Below are positions 18,880 to 28,732 of a DNA stretch of 64,000 bases, piece by piece. This stretch comes from Ignavibacteria bacterium (GTDB lineage: Bacteria > Bacteroidota > Ignavibacteria > Tepidaquicellales > Tepidaquicellaceae). The notes beneath the pieces are model-generated. The model was not told the origin of the DNA. It saw only the letters and a list, made by a program, of their open reading frames with translations, and did no database searches. Location of the stretch: contig JADJYU010000005.1 of the NCBI GenBank assembly GCA_016719565.1, positions 248,001 through 312,000 on the forward strand, read 5' to 3'. Position numbers and translations under genes: made by a program. Position 1 is the stretch's first letter; every line of letters starts with the position of its first letter.

Positions 18880-19464
18880 TTGTCAAAAAACAGAAAAGAA
18901 AAAATTCCGGATAAAAAATCTTCAGGCGCCGGAATGTCGAGATATATTTTATTAGCGGTTTTACTTATCATTGCCGGTTATTTGTTTTATGACCTTATAT
19001 TAAGAGAAGAACCGGTCAAACCTCCGGTTTTTAAAGATCCGCAGGAGAAAATCAAAAATATTCCTGAACCGCAGTTTAAAAAGGAAGGTGAGCTGGAGTT
19101 TATCAGCGCTGACGGTAAAGGCCGTGAAATAAAAAAAATTGATATTGAACTCGCGCTTGATGACACGGAGCGAACGCAGGGTCTTATGTACAGAAAATCT
19201 ATGGATGACGGTAAAGGTATGCTCTTCATTTTTGACAGAGAGGAAATCCAGTCATTCTGGATGAAAAACACTGTCTTACCGCTTGATATAATGTATGTGA
19301 ATACGGATTTTAAAATTGTAAAGATCTTTAAAAATACTGTTCCGTTTTCTGAAACTTCTCTTCCTTCAGAAAGACCTGCAAAATATGTAGTCGAAGTTGC
19401 GGGAGGATTTGCAGACAGATATAAAATTAAAGAAGGCGATAAAATAAAGTTTGACAAATTCTGA
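18880..19464 (+). CDS. Membrane-anchored DUF192 protein
   Basis: 194 residues from a TTG start 8 bases after the aminotransferase. One membrane segment (RYILLAVLLIIAGYLFYDLI, about 21-40) anchors it, followed by a proline-rich linker and a DUF192 domain (about 75-190). That domain has the family hallmarks RTQGLMYRKSM, GMLFIFD, SFWMKNTVLPLDI and KYVVEVAGGF. DUF192 proteins are exported or anchored small beta-barrels of unknown function. Confidence 0.88.
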   Translation: MSKNRKEKIPDKKSSGAGMSRYILLAVLLIIAGYLFYDLILREEPVKPPVFKDPQEKIKNIPEPQFKKEGELEFISADGKGREIKKIDIELALDDTERTQGLMYRKSMDDGKGMLFIFDREEIQSFWMKNTVLPLDIMYVNTDFKIVKIFKNTVPFSETSLPSERPAKYVVEVAGGFADRYKIKEGDKIKFDKF

Positions 19465-19533
19465 AAATAAATTCAGATCAAAAGAATTTTATTTATTTAA
19501 TCAGAGATTATTTAGACTGAATTGATTCTGTTA

Positions 19534-20250
19534 TTATCCGGCGGATTCGGTAATTATATTTTCCGGCTTTACTCCTTCTCTCAGGATTGTTTCTTTTACT
19601 ATTTCATTCATACTGTCTGATCCGAATAAATAAAAATTTTTCCCATCAGTATTTCCTGCATATTTTTTGATCAGTTCAGCGCTGAACAGTCCGAATACAT
19701 AATTCCATTCTTTATCATTCAAATCTGCAATCACAGGAATAAATTTAAATCCCTTAATATTCTCCGACCACTTTTCTAATTCAGAAAGAAAAGCTGTCTG
19801 TGGACATGATTTATTAAAATAGAAAAGCGTTATTTTTTCATTTAGATCATTATCATATACATATTCCAGAATGCTTCTTACCGGAGTGATACCGATACCT
19901 CCTGCTATAAAAATTTTCTCTGAATTATCAGCGAGAATATTATTCCCGAAAGGTCTGCTTACAAATAAATCCGAACCCGGCTTTAAGTTCAGTAAATTTT
20001 CTACAAATGCGGATTCGTTTTTTCTTACAGCTACCAGCAGATCCTTTTTATCCGGTGAACCTGCGAATGAAAACGGACGCGTATTTCCTTTAACATCAAT
20101 TTTTAAATTTTCTGTATTTTCCGGCAAAGTAAAGTAAGCGTATTGTCCCGGGAAATAATTGTAACCTGTTCCTGATCTGTCAAATGTAAATAACAATGTA
20201 TTCTCACAGATTAATTTTTTACCGGTTAATTTTATTATAAAGTCATTCAA
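19534..20250 (-). CDS. Ferredoxin-NADP reductase-type FAD/NAD(P)H oxidoreductase
   Basis: 238 residues, two domains. The FAD-binding barrel (about 1-100) has the flavin motif RPFSFAG and PGQYAYF. The NAD(P) domain (about 105-235) has IAGGIGITPVRSIL and the end motif YLFGSDSMNEIV. No 2Fe-2S domain or Cys cluster is fused, so it must pass electrons to a separate partner. The gene stands alone between convergent and same-strand neighbours. Partner and physiological role unknown. Confidence 0.83.
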   Translation of the reverse strand: MNDFIIKLTGKKLICENTLLFTFDRSGTGYNYFPGQYAYFTLPENTENLKIDVKGNTRPFSFAGSPDKKDLLVAVRKNESAFVENLLNLKPGSDLFVSRPFGNNILADNSEKIFIAGGIGITPVRSILEYVYDNDLNEKITLFYFNKSCPQTAFLSELEKWSENIKGFKFIPVIADLNDKEWNYVFGLFSAELIKKYAGNTDGKNFYLFGSDSMNEIVKETILREGVKPENIITESAG

Positions 20251-20373
20251 TAACTTACTGAATTGGGTGAGATGAATTGATTTGCAGAATATTATTTTAA
20301 ATATCCGGCCGGATCCTTTTTATATCTGAAATATCTTAACTATCTAGAATAAATTTACAGGCAGGAATTAAAG

Positions 20374-20472
20374 TTTAAAAAAAGAGGGCAGCTTATTCTG
20401 CAGATGCAAAATATAAATATATATTGTATTAAATATAATATAGACATAAATGTCTCCGCTGTCCCTCTTTTA
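20374..20472 (-). terminator. Long-loop terminator after the intact subtilase gene
   Basis: On the minus strand AAAAGAGGGACAGC (20472-20459) can pair with GCTGCCCTCTTTT (from about 20392), with one bulged base, and is followed by a T run (TTTTTTT). The loop is unusually long (over 60 bases, AT-rich) and contains a small inner hairpin GACATTTATGTC. It lies just downstream of the peptidase stop at 20491. Confidence 0.5.
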
Positions 20473-20490
20473 ATTTTAACAAATATTAAC

Positions 20491-22311
20491 TTACCTTATT
20501 AACAGCATTCTTTTTGTATCTTTGAAATCACCTGCTGAAATTGTATAAAAATAAACACCGCTCGAAATTCCGCTGCCGTCAAAACTTACGGAATAGCTGC
20601 CAGCGTTCTGATTCTCATTTACCAATGCAGCAACTTCTCTGCCCATTACATCATATACTTTTAAAGAAACAAAATTGAACATTGATAATTGATAATTTAT
20701 AATTGTATTCGGGTTGAACGGATTCGGATAGTTTTGTGATAAACTGTATCCTTCCGGAATGTAATTTACATTGCCGGCGGAATTTATTCCCGTCAGCGTC
20801 CTCCCGAGTTTTAAAGCTTCCCAGCAGTTAACTATTCCATAACCTGTTAATCTGTCAGGTGTGCCTGAGTTATCTGCAGTTTGAGTAATTATCTGTCTCA
20901 TCTGCATCGGGGTAATATTGTAGTTAGCGGAAAGTATTTGCGCGCAGACTCCCGCTGTCATCGGACATGCGAATGACGTGCCGCTTCCGGTGGAATACCC
21001 TGTATTCCCCGCTCCAGCTGCAGCGACGACATTACCGCTTCCAAGCGCGCATACATCCGGCTTGATCCTTCCGTCTGTAGTTAACCCGACAGAAGAAAAT
21101 GAAGATCTGTTACCGTTTGAATTTACTGAACCGACTGAGATCACACTGTCGCCGTCTGCAGGCGCCATTAGCGTATTTCTTGTTGAATGAAATCCTTCAT
21201 TGCCAGCAGAGTTGCAGACTATTATTCCTTTATTAACTGCAAAATCAGCGCCGATAGTAATTAAGCAGCTGTCTCCGTTCATCCAAGTCCAGTCATATGA
21301 ACGTACTGAGCCGAAATCCATTTGAAGATATCCGAGTGAACTTGTAATAATATCCGCGCCGAGACTGTCAACCCATTCTGCAGCTGCGATCCAGTTATCT
21401 TCTTCAAGAGGAGTTTCACTGTCAGTGTTTTCAGTCTTTGCGAGAATGTAATATGATCTGAATGCCGGCGCAATAAGATTTCCCGGTCTGTATCCGCCTA
21501 CCAGCGAAAGTGTCTGCGTGCCATGCGAGCCGCTGCCCATCTGACCGCTTTGATTACCGACTATAGTATCATGATTTACAAAATCATATGATCTGAAACC
21601 TCTTGCGCGCAGCGAGTCAAATGCCGGATGCTGAAGATTATCAAAGCCTGCGTCAAACGATGCAATGACAACTCCCTGTCCGTAATATCCGCTGTCGTGA
21701 GCTGTGGTAGCATTTATTATTTGCATTTGACTAAGCGAACTGCCGTAATTCAGCAGTAAAGGATTATCCGGATTTGAAGAATTATTTTCAGGAATGTTCT
21801 CAGATGAACTGCTTTCGAATTCAACATTGTCATAATCTTTTTTATATGTTCTGACAAGATCGATTTTACTAACAATATCTTTTGACGCTAATTCATCAAT
21901 CTGATCTTTATCTGCAATACATGAGATGCTGTTAAACCACTTCGATCTGTTTTTAATTATTATTCCCGCAGATGTTAATTCTGAAATGTAGTTTTGATTG
22001 AGAGGTATATCTGTAAAATCCACCAGAGCGTTTGCCGGCTTAACTTTCATCCTCCTCTGAATCGCCCTTTCCGTCAGATATCTTTGCGGCTGTGACAAAA
22101 GTTCATTCACGTTATTTCCCTTATCCTTAAACGTAACCCAGATAAGGAAACGGTCATTATCCTGAGATGAAGTGATTTCTGAATTCAGAGCTTTGCTTAT
22201 TTTGAAATTATCCGAGAAATTATTGCTTCCGGTGAGTATTAAAAAAACTATAGTAAGTATTGATATTGAAATTGATTTATTAAAGCTAATGAAGTTTATT
22301 GATTTTTTCAT
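20491..22311 (-). CDS. Secreted subtilisin-like serine peptidase with T9SS sorting domain
   Basis: 606 residues. A signal-anchor-like N-terminus (about 12-28) precedes a prodomain (about 50-170). The S8 catalytic triad is intact: Asp in VIASFDAGFDN, His in GSHGTQTLSLVGG, Ser in GTSFACPMTAGV. The last 85 residues form a type A T9SS sorting domain with NYPNPFNPNTIINY and the terminal KDTKRMLLIR. The protein should be secreted through the outer membrane and processed or anchored there. A TAATTTTG promoter candidate lies on the minus strand about 30 bases upstream (22349-22342). A close paralogue follows at 22518-24559. Confidence 0.93.
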   Translation of the reverse strand: MKKSINFISFNKSISISILTIVFLILTGSNNFSDNFKISKALNSEITSSQDNDRFLIWVTFKDKGNNVNELLSQPQRYLTERAIQRRMKVKPANALVDFTDIPLNQNYISELTSAGIIIKNRSKWFNSISCIADKDQIDELASKDIVSKIDLVRTYKKDYDNVEFESSSSENIPENNSSNPDNPLLLNYGSSLSQMQIINATTAHDSGYYGQGVVIASFDAGFDNLQHPAFDSLRARGFRSYDFVNHDTIVGNQSGQMGSGSHGTQTLSLVGGYRPGNLIAPAFRSYYILAKTENTDSETPLEEDNWIAAAEWVDSLGADIITSSLGYLQMDFGSVRSYDWTWMNGDSCLITIGADFAVNKGIIVCNSAGNEGFHSTRNTLMAPADGDSVISVGSVNSNGNRSSFSSVGLTTDGRIKPDVCALGSGNVVAAAGAGNTGYSTGSGTSFACPMTAGVCAQILSANYNITPMQMRQIITQTADNSGTPDRLTGYGIVNCWEALKLGRTLTGINSAGNVNYIPEGYSLSQNYPNPFNPNTIINYQLSMFNFVSLKVYDVMGREVAALVNENQNAGSYSVSFDGSGISSGVYFYTISAGDFKDTKRMLLIR

Positions 22312-22416
22312 TGGAGTCGTTTTATATGTGATTGGTTTTTACAAAATTATGTATTTTAATTGTAAGAATCTTTATACTATTAAATCAGACTGGCTGTAAT
22401 CTGATTTTTAAATAAA

Positions 22417-22458
22417 GATTAAAAAATCAAACCTTTCCGTTAAAATGCGGAAAGGTTT
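22417..22458 (-). terminator. Rho-independent terminator after the frameshifted subtilase
   Basis: A perfect 11-bp stem AAACCTTTCCG/CGGAAAGGTTT with an 8-base loop, followed on the minus strand by GATTTTTT. It lies 59 bases after the stop of the broken peptidase gene. Confidence 0.8.
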
Positions 22459-22517
22459 AATTATTATTGTAAACGATTTTTTTAATTAAAAATTACTACG
22501 TATTCAAATGAAATTTA

Positions 22518-24559
22518 TTAAGGAGTAACAGCCGTAATAAAATTACTTGCATTATTATCCGCATATAATAGATCTGCAATGTCCGTAACATTATCCCCGT
22601 TAAGATCCGTCGGGAGATATCCTGTCAGAAAATTAGATGCGTCATTATCAATAAAAGTCAGATCAGCAATATCAATAGATCCGTCTCCGTTCACATCACC
22701 GGAAAAGAACGTCCATTTAGAACCTTTAAGGATCATATTGTCGCCGTATGCCATTAAGGCTGAGGTTGTAAAATTATAATTCAGAACATTCGAACTGAAA
22801 CTCTGCGTATTTTTGCTCCAGGTCTCAAGTCCGTTCCTGTGATGAACCTGTATAAAATAATTCACACCATTTGAAACATTGTCATATTCGAGCAATACAA
22901 TTCCGTTAGTATTTAAAATTCCTGTCGCCTGATCCATTATATTAAAAGGTGAAGAAGAATTTCTGATATTTACTGTGACTGTATCCTGCGTCATCACATT
23001 TGAATTTTCATCATAAAATCCTTCTATCATCGCTGTCATATTTAAAGTTTTCGGCAGCGCTAATTTGACAGCTTCCCAGGCGTCGATAATTCCGTAACCG
23101 TAAAATCTGTCGGGTGAATTGTATCTGTCAGCTGACATGTATAATATTTCTCTCACCTGCATCGGCGTCAAGATCCGGATTTGCTGAAAGTATCATCGCG
23201 CCCACTCCGGCTGACATCGGACAGGAAAATGAAGTGCCGCTTCCGTTTGAATAACCTGTATTGCCCGGACCTGTTCCTGCAAATTTATTATTACTTCCCA
23301 TTGCCATAATGTCAGGTTTTATTCTGCCGTCTACTGATAATCCAACAGAAGAAAAAGATGATCTTACCAGGGTCGAAGTAACAGATCCAACAGCAATTAC
23401 ACTGTCTCCGTCAGCAGGCGCGCCTAATGTATTCCGTGATGCATGTGATCCTTCGTTACCTGCTGAGTTAAAAACTATAATACCTTTATTGACAGCGAGA
23501 TCAGCGCCGATAGTGATAAAGCAGCTGTCGCCGTTCATCCACTGCCAGGTGTATGAATGAGAAGATCCGTTATCCATGGTGAGATATCCGAGTGAACTTG
23601 TAATAATATCCGCTCCAAGACTGTCAGCCCATTCAGCTGCAGCGATCCAGTTGTCTTCTTCCAGCGGAGTTTCGGAATCTGTATTTTCAGTTTTTGCAAT
23701 TATATACATTGATCTGAATGCCGGTGAAATAAGACTTCCCGGTCTGTAACCTCCGACAAGTGACAGAGTCATCGTTCCGTGCCAGCCGTCACCCATCTGA
23801 CCGCTCTGATCCGCTACATTAGTATCGTTATTAACAAAATCATATGTCCTCACTCCACGCGCACGGAGAGAATCAAAACACGGATGTCCGAGATTATCTA
23901 CGCCTGCGTCAAATGAAGCTATCAAAACTCCCTGTCCGTAATATCCACTGTCATGAGCCATCGGTGCATTGATTACCTCCATCTGGAGTGAGTGATGTAC
24001 CGTAATTCAAAGCATACTGCACTCCGTTCGGATTATTATTACCGTCTGTTTCAGGGGTAATATTTCGCGGCTGAAACTCAACATCGTTATATTGTTTTTT
24101 GAACTTCATTACAAGATCAACTCCATTTACATAATCTTCATTGATGATGCGATTTATCTGATCCTTATCAGCGTAGCAGGAAATTCTGTTAAACCATCTT
24201 GATTTATTTTTAACTTCAATGCCTTTACTTTTCAGATCGTTTATATAATTAATGTTTACGGGAATGTCAGTATGATCCACAAGTCCGTTCAATGGTTTTA
24301 CTTTTTTTCTTCTGTCAAGAGATCTCTGTGTTACAAGTTTTTCAGGAGATGAAAGTAATGAACTGACGTTTTCACCTTTGTCCCTGAAAGATATCCATAT
24401 AAGCGTTTTCTCATTATTCTTAAGATCTTTCATTATAAAGGATAAATTTTTACTTACCTTAAAACTGTTTGTGAAATTATTGCTGCCGGTAAGAGACAGC
24501 ATAAAAAAAACAGACACAGTTAACAATGTCATCCTGAAGTATTTGAATTCTTTTTTCAT
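22518..24559 (-). pseudogene. Subtilisin-like peptidase with two single-base frameshifts and dockerin-like C-terminus
   Basis: Three overlapping frames together reproduce the paralogue at 20491-22311. Frame one (24559-23951) has the signal and prodomain, frame two (about 23982-23128) the catalytic domain, frame three (about 23171-22518) the end. The first break is one extra base near 23982 (CTCACTCCAGATG where CTCACTCAGATG would read on). The second is one extra base near 23169 (CTTGACG). All three triad motifs are intact: FDAGVDN, GWHGTMTLSLVGG and GTSFSCPMSAGV. The last 60 residues lack a T9SS domain. They instead carry two dockerin-like EF-hand loops, DVNGDGSIDIADLTFIDND and DLNGDNVTDIADLLYADNN. 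It may be a recent pseudogene or an intact gene with sequencing errors. Confidence 0.8.
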
Positions 24560-24700
24560 GATAAAATAGATGTGATAGTTAAATAATGAATAATTAATTT
24601 TTAGAGAATCGATTTGGGGGGTTTTTAAAACCGGGATTCTGACTTAATTTATTTCTTTTCTTATATATTTACAATTTACTTTTTAAAGCTCAGTAAAATT

Positions 24701-25084
24701 TTACATACCGCTCAGATCCACAACATTAGAGTGAGTAATTATCTGCCTGTCTTTTATAGTATATATATCCATTCCCCTAATCTCAGCTTTTTGATTTGAC
24801 GGATCATAATTCAGGAATTTGTTTTTGAATGTTCCTTTCATGATCCAGCTGACTGCGATCTTTTCTCCTTCTGATATCACGTCTTTCATAATATATTCTG
24901 CATCAGGAAATGAATTAAAGATAACATTCAGTCTTTGCTCAATTCCTTTTATTCCCTGCATCTGTCCGGGAAAGGCATCCTGTTCAGTGTAATCCGGACT
25001 TATAATTTCAGTAATTGCTGCGGGATCTTTCCTGTTCAGTACTTCATTGAAAAGTCTTTCGATAATTTTTTTATTCTGCTGCAT
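24701..25084 (-). CDS. SnoaL-like ester cyclase family protein
   Basis: 127 residues. The pattern NKKIIERLFNEVLNRKD..AITEIISPDYTEQD..PG is typical of the SnoaL-like polyketide cyclase group within the NTF2 fold, and EKIAVSWIMKGTF fits the core sheet. Bacterial members are widespread and mostly of unknown function. It lies 49 bases after nosY on the same strand, so it may be the last gene of the nos transcript, but nothing ties it to N2O reduction. Confidence 0.75.
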   Translation of the reverse strand: MQQNKKIIERLFNEVLNRKDPAAITEIISPDYTEQDAFPGQMQGIKGIEQRLNVIFNSFPDAEYIMKDVISEGEKIAVSWIMKGTFKNKFLNYDPSNQKAEIRGMDIYTIKDRQIITHSNVVDLSGM

Positions 25085-25133
25085 GATAATTTTTCTTATA
25101 TCTAATATAGCAGAACGGAATAAATTTTTTTAT

Positions 25134-25904
25134 TCAAAAATTCTTTTTACTGAATACTTTTAAAGCAGCCAATCCCGGTAAAGCCGCCCATAATAAAAGC
25201 AAAATTAATGCTGTTACCATTCCGGTAATACTGCCGAAGAAATCCCTGAACAGCGCTCCGGTAAATCCCATCAGAGCTGAAATATCCAGCTGCAACAATA
25301 TTAATATTCTGCTGAGGTCTACCGGATTCAATGTAGTAAGAATAAGTATGAATTTTTCAAGGGGATATTCACTAAATGCAAAAAGTATTACGAGTATCAG
25401 TCCGTCATATATCAACGACATGACCAGCCAGATGATAACCGAAAGTCCTATACCTTTTACTTTGTCTTTGTTGAGAACTGATGAAAGAAATGAAAGCGAT
25501 ACGAATATAAACGTGAGCATTACTCCGGTAAAAAGTAATAGAGCGGCTGAAATGCTTAGTCCGTAGATAAGCAGAGGTAAGCCTGCTCCGGCAAGAAATG
25601 CAGCCGATAGCGAAAATGATAATCCGAAATACTCCGCCAGGAAAATACTTCTTCTGTTAACCGGCTGCGTAAGCAGGAGCTGTATGTATTCTCCTGAATT
25701 ATAAAAATGAATCGTTCCGAATATTAAACTTACAAGCGGAACTACAAACAGAGAAATGTTCAGTAATGTAACTACCGCTTTTGCGGTATCATGTCCTATA
25801 TAAATCACCGCAAAACTAAACGTAAACAGAAATGCTGTATATATCAGTATAAATTTGCTCCTTACAAGTTCTAAGAAAATATATTTTAGTATCTTAACAC
25901 TCAT
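25134..25904 (-). CDS. nosY: NosY-like ABC permease of the nitrous oxide reductase cluster
   Basis: 256 residues with about six membrane segments and the ABC-2 permease pattern, including LLTQPVNRRSIFLAEYFGLS. It overlaps the NosF ATPase gene by 11 bases. NosDFY moves a sulphur species or otherwise supports maturation of the CuZ centre of NosZ in the periplasm. Function here is inferred from gene order nosZ-L-D-F-Y. Confidence 0.85.
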   Translation of the reverse strand: MSVKILKYIFLELVRSKFILIYTAFLFTFSFAVIYIGHDTAKAVVTLLNISLFVVPLVSLIFGTIHFYNSGEYIQLLLTQPVNRRSIFLAEYFGLSFSLSAAFLAGAGLPLLIYGLSISAALLLFTGVMLTFIFVSLSFLSSVLNKDKVKGIGLSVIIWLVMSLIYDGLILVILFAFSEYPLEKFILILTTLNPVDLSRILILLQLDISALMGFTGALFRDFFGSITGMVTALILLLLWAALPGLAALKVFSKKNF

Positions 25905-26613
25905 TATCAGAATTTATTTTCTCTATGATTTTTTTTATCGACTGTCCTAATGTTCCTCCCGAACCGTTTACAATTTCCGGGATTAATTTATCAAACAATA
26001 TTTTTCCTTCAAGCAAATACACGAGTCTGTCCGCAAGTTCACTTACATCCGGAACGAGATGTGAGCAGACTAAAACAAGCTTTCCGTCTGTTTTTGATTT
26101 AATAATTTTTTCCTTCAGAATTTCCACAGATACGGGATCAAGACTTGAAGTCGGCTCATCAAGGATCAGGATTTCCGGATCAAATAAAAATGCAACTGCT
26201 GCAGTCACTCTTTGTTTATAACCTCCGGATAACTGTCCAAAAAATTTATTTTCTGTCTCCCCTATTCTGAAATTTTCATACAATTCATAATCATAATCCT
26301 TCTTATCTGTACGAATATCCTTTACGATTTTAAACAGCTCCTTTACTTTCAGGTTTTCAGGATAGTTTGCTGTTTGCGGCATGTATCCAATATATTTTCT
26401 GTAGTCGAATTTATTTTTAATATCTTTTTCTTTTACAAATATTTTACCGGAATCCGGGATGACCAGACCCAGTATTGATTTCAGAAATGTGGACTTTCCG
26501 GAACCGTTGGGTCCCATTAGTCCTGTCACCTGACCTTGAGCGAGATTAATATCAATATCTTTTAATACTTCAAACCTGCCGTATTTCTTTTTTAATTTTT
26601 CAGTTCTAATCAT
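25894..26613 (-). CDS. nosF: NosF-like ABC ATPase
   Basis: 239 residues from ATG 26613; an earlier in-frame ATG exists at 26649 but would extend the protein with a stretch that does not resemble the family. Walker A is GPNGSGKST, the signature is LSGGYKQR, Walker B is ILILDEPTSSLD and the H-loop is CSHLVPDV. It overlaps nosD by 8 bases and nosY by 11. It powers the NosDFY complex needed for copper-site assembly in NosZ. Confidence 0.88.
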   Translation of the reverse strand: MIRTEKLKKKYGRFEVLKDIDINLAQGQVTGLMGPNGSGKSTFLKSILGLVIPDSGKIFVKEKDIKNKFDYRKYIGYMPQTANYPENLKVKELFKIVKDIRTDKKDYDYELYENFRIGETENKFFGQLSGGYKQRVTAAVAFLFDPEILILDEPTSSLDPVSVEILKEKIIKSKTDGKLVLVCSHLVPDVSELADRLVYLLEGKILFDKLIPEIVNGSGGTLGQSIKKIIEKINSDNEC

Positions 26614-27832
26614 AATCGTACATCTGCATTCTGGGGTTTTCATCGGCAAGTGTCTCAGGAATGAAGACTGGTATTGCTTTTTCGGTAAAGTCTAACAGAT
26701 CTACCATAAAACTTCTGAGCAGAATTACTCCGTCCGGAATTTTCTCAAGCAGCATAGAATAAAAACTGACAGGTCTGTAAGGAACATCACCGGTTCCGTC
26801 TTTATTCAGATCATATCCTTCATATTTATCCCAGTAATTTTCACTGTATTTATTTGTATTTCTTGAACTGTTCGATGAAATATCAAATGTGTTATCAATA
26901 AAATTATTTCTTATAAGGATATTGTCAGTACAGCTACCCATGATCTTAAGCGCCCAGCCATTTGAGTAAAATTCATTTTCCATCATTTCCAGATCATTGC
27001 ATCCTTCCATGTATATGCCGTTAGTATTTTCAGAAAAGGAATTTCTGCTGATAACGCTTCTCTTAATATCTTTTAAAAGCAATCCGAATGACGCCGCGCC
27101 TCTGTTCTGAATAAAGCTATTCTCAGTCATTTCAATAAATTCAGAAAACATCACCGCTACACCTGCGCCATTATCTCTGAAAATATTTTGAGTATAGGAA
27201 TTATTATCAGAATACATAAAGTGCAGCCCGTATCTCAGATTTTTTTCACTGTAATTATTTCGAACCGATGATGAATCAACAAATTCAAGATATACTCCGT
27301 CACGGTGTCCGGAAATTCTGTTTCCCTCAATTTTTACACCGCCGCATTTCCATAAATGAATTCCGTTTCCGGATGAAGTCTCTGTATCTGCATTACCTTC
27401 TATATAGTTTCCGGAAATTTCAACAGATGATGAGTTTGCCAGGTATATTCCAAAGAAAGTATTTTTCAGAAAATTATTGTATATCCTGCAGTCTTTTGAA
27501 TTTTCAATCCTGATTGCTGAAAGGTCTTTTACATAACTCACAGTCATATTTTTTACCGTAAGTCCGCTTATTGCCGAGTTGTCCTTTGTAAGAGTTATAC
27601 CTCCTCCTTTGAAATCAATATCAAGCTCTGCGCCAGCCTCACCAACTATTTCCACTGATCTGTCCGCAGTCAGATCGTATTCCCTGTAAATTCCTTTTTT
27701 AATAATTATCCTGTCCCCGTCCTCAGTTAAATCTATGGCTTCTCTGATAGTTTTAACATTACATTCACTGCAAACCTCAATGTCTTTTCCGGACATTAAA
27801 TTAACTGTTAGAAAAATGAGAATGACTGTCAA
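26606..27832 (-). CDS. nosD: NosD periplasmic copper-site maturation protein
   Basis: 408 residues. An N-terminal signal-like segment is followed by parallel beta-helix repeats of the NosD type (about 60-350), with the characteristic GIYLANSSSVEISGN, GIHLWKCGG and LRYGLHFMYSDNNSY steps, and the end NYWDKYEGYDLNKDGTGDVPYRP typical of NosD. It sits in the periplasm with NosFY and is required to build the CuZ cluster. It starts 22 bases after nosL. Confidence 0.92.
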   Translation of the reverse strand: MTVILIFLTVNLMSGKDIEVCSECNVKTIREAIDLTEDGDRIIIKKGIYREYDLTADRSVEIVGEAGAELDIDFKGGGITLTKDNSAISGLTVKNMTVSYVKDLSAIRIENSKDCRIYNNFLKNTFFGIYLANSSSVEISGNYIEGNADTETSSGNGIHLWKCGGVKIEGNRISGHRDGVYLEFVDSSSVRNNYSEKNLRYGLHFMYSDNNSYTQNIFRDNGAGVAVMFSEFIEMTENSFIQNRGAASFGLLLKDIKRSVISRNSFSENTNGIYMEGCNDLEMMENEFYSNGWALKIMGSCTDNILIRNNFIDNTFDISSNSSRNTNKYSENYWDKYEGYDLNKDGTGDVPYRPVSFYSMLLEKIPDGVILLRSFMVDLLDFTEKAIPVFIPETLADENPRMQMYDYD

Positions 27833-27854
27833 TATTTGAATTTTCAGTTTCAGT

Positions 27855-28328
27855 TTAGTTAATTGTTTTATTGAATTTTTTCTTCAGGGAATTCAGATCG
27901 TATATCTCTCCGCCATTTTCTTTAATAAATTTTTCAGCTTCAGATCTGTTACTGAATGCTCCCAGATTACCACCCATCGGGCTGCTGATGTTATCGCTGA
28001 TCACAAAAGATGAGTTAGCGGTATTTATTAATTCTCCGGGTACGTAGAAATTAATAGCATATGATTCAATTCTTTCGTCTGAAAAATTCTCCAGCTCGAA
28101 TTTTACCTGGCATTCTAAAGCATCAAATTTATATATTTTTCCTTTGCCTGTAATTATTTCCCCTCCAAACTTCTTATCCATTATCGTCATTTTACAGTGT
28201 TCACATATATCTGTTCCGAAATTTAACGGTTCGGTTTCACGGCTGCATGAAATGAATGATAAAAATGTAATTAAACATATAATTAACATACTAATATTTT
28301 GCTGAACTTTTATTGATTCTTTTTTCAT
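27855..28328 (-). CDS. nosL: NosL copper chaperone lipoprotein
   Basis: 157 residues. A lipoprotein-type signal ends near FLSFISCSRE. The NosL copper-binding motif is CEHCKMTIMD, followed by IYKFDALECQVKF and the late FVISDNISSPMGGNLGAF typical of the family. NosL delivers Cu(I) to apo-NosZ in the periplasm. The start overlaps the end of the unknown membrane protein upstream by 38 bases in a different frame. Confidence 0.92.
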   Translation of the reverse strand: MKKESIKVQQNISMLIICLITFLSFISCSRETEPLNFGTDICEHCKMTIMDKKFGGEIITGKGKIYKFDALECQVKFELENFSDERIESYAINFYVPGELINTANSSFVISDNISSPMGGNLGAFSNRSEAEKFIKENGGEIYDLNSLKKKFNKTIN

Positions 28329-28701
28329 AGATGTAAGTTAAAATAAAAACAAGTCCTGTTATAAAAAAAATATACCCGCCAATATCGGGCAGGGATGTTG
28401 CTGTAAAATTTAAAAGATCCTTTGACCCGATGAGTGGCGGCTGGTAATTCATACCTTCAATTTTTATAGCCGCAGTCGGATCTAAATTGTGTCCGTAATC
28501 ATATTCCCATAAATAGAAATCATATAAACCCACAATTCCGGAAATTAAAAATAATACAATCCAGATTAACAGGAATTTTCGATTATTCAATAAGCTGACT
28601 AGTAATCCGGTTATAATAAAAAATGCTATGACTACAGGCATTACGGTAAGTTCTTTTATTGATTCGGGATGAATTGTCTTCATTCCAATGTAATGATTCA
28701 A
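28291..28701 (-). CDS. Unknown four-helix membrane protein inside the nos operon
   Basis: 136 residues. Predicted membrane segments lie at about 19-38, 43-62 and 107-125, with a periplasmic loop holding LWEYDYGHNLDPTAAIKIEG and NYQPPLIGSKDLLNF. I recall similar proteins between nosZ and nosL in Bacteroidota clusters, but no established function. It begins 31 bases after nosZ and overlaps nosL. A role in electron supply or copper handling for NosZ is inferred from position only. Not the classical NosR (no FMN or ferredoxin domain). Confidence 0.75.
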   Translation of the reverse strand: MNHYIGMKTIHPESIKELTVMPVVIAFFIITGLLVSLLNNRKFLLIWIVLFLISGIVGLYDFYLWEYDYGHNLDPTAAIKIEGMNYQPPLIGSKDLLNFTATSLPDIGGYIFFITGLVFILTYIYEKRINKSSAKY

Positions 28702-28732
28702 TCCGTTAATTGTATTCAGGTCGCCGCTCTAT

